From positions 1 to 24,646 of the forward strand of contig PCAH01000087.1 in assembly GCA_002730485.1 (NCBI GenBank): a DNA stretch of 24,646 nt. Direction: 5' to 3'. This DNA is from Dehalococcoidia bacterium. Its GTDB lineage: Bacteria > Chloroflexota > Dehalococcoidia > UBA3495. Made by a program: the position numbers and the translations under genes. Shown here one piece after another: positions 24,439-24,646 of this stretch. The notes under the pieces are model-generated. The model ran no database searches and was not told the DNA's origin. It was given only the letters and a program-made list of their open reading frames with translations. The stretch's first letter is position 1. Each line of letters opens with the position of its first letter.

Positions 24439-24646
24439 TCAACTAAGGGGTATCACTGCGGTGATGGCTGGTTTGTCGCCGGTTACCCTGGTTGTGTGGC
24501 CCTTGCCGGTGGTGTCCTCCACCAGGCGGGCGTCCCCAGGCACAAAGTGCTTGACGGTGCCGTCTTCCAGGCCAACATCAACGGTCCCTGATAGGGAGAT
24601 GATATATTGCCGCCTAGGAGCGGGATGCCAGTCGATGAAGTGTCCA
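24439..24646 (-). CDS. Small single-domain cupin (copy 4, partial)
   Basis: Only the last 69 codons are inside the window; the N-terminus lies beyond the right edge. Translation on the minus strand gives HFIDWHPAPRRQYIISLSG, DGTVKHFVPGDARLVEDTTG, KGHTT and a closing AVIPLS before TGA. It is a close relative of copy 3, 44 bases upstream of it in the direction of transcription. It is too short to appear as an obvious open frame but is well supported by alignment to copy 3. Confidence 0.85.
   Translation of the reverse strand, partial: GHFIDWHPAPRRQYIISLSGTVDVGLEDGTVKHFVPGDARLVEDTTGKGHTTRVTGDKPAITAVIPLS

Noticed and set aside
1..24646. CRISPR array, transposon ends, integrase or phage genes
   Set aside because: I saw no regularly spaced direct repeats and no protein with transposase, recombinase or phage structural motifs.

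Overview
This window reads as a chromosomal segment of an uncultivated, probably aerobic heterotroph. The gene mix is a hydantoinase pair, a xanthine-dehydrogenase-type molybdenum hydroxylase, two sulfite-oxidase-fold molybdoenzymes, a multi-rhodanese protein, tandem small cupins and a DUF2851 protein. That mix resembles marine Chloroflexota of the SAR202 kind. This placement is an inference from gene families only, because there is no rRNA or taxonomic marker here. Base composition is moderately high in G+C, except around the TPR gene. TAG is the most common natural stop codon in the window.

Region by region: (1) 39-2965, protein repair and stress functions on the plus strand: an isoaspartyl methyltransferase, a sirtuin and an MscS channel. 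(2) 3074-7249, a damaged stretch. A TPR gene, a secreted lipoprotein gene and an acyl-CoA synthetase gene each carry frameshifts and/or in-frame TAG codons, and the tRNA-Ile(GAT) between them has a mismatched T stem. (3) 7333-8162, a compact hicBA toxin-antitoxin operon with an unusual N-terminal domain on HicB. (4) 8205-15986, a divergent catabolic locus: hyuA-hyuB leftward and a coxM-coxS-coxL-type molybdenum hydroxylase rightward, around a short control region with recognisable promoters. (5) 16045-20857, a stand-alone Lrp/AsnC ligand-binding domain, then two cytosolic-looking sulfite-oxidase-family proteins flanking a protein of four tandem rhodanese domains. (6) 20876-23149, an MBL-fold hydrolase divergent from a DUF2851 protein whose family-like C-terminus lies beyond an in-frame TAG. 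(7) 23199-24646, a leftward run of four small cupin paralogues, the last cut by the window edge.

How the genes may work together: a molybdenum hydroxylase beside an ATP-dependent hydantoinase/lactamase fits oxidation of an N-heterocycle to a lactam followed by ATP-driven ring opening. Rhodaneses with two SUOX-fold enzymes fit handling of sulfane sulfur and sulfite released from organosulfur compounds. Three molybdenum enzymes in about 8.6 kb make molybdenum cofactor supply a shared need. I saw no CRISPR array, transposase, integrase or phage gene. No gene-free stretch exceeds 300 bases.
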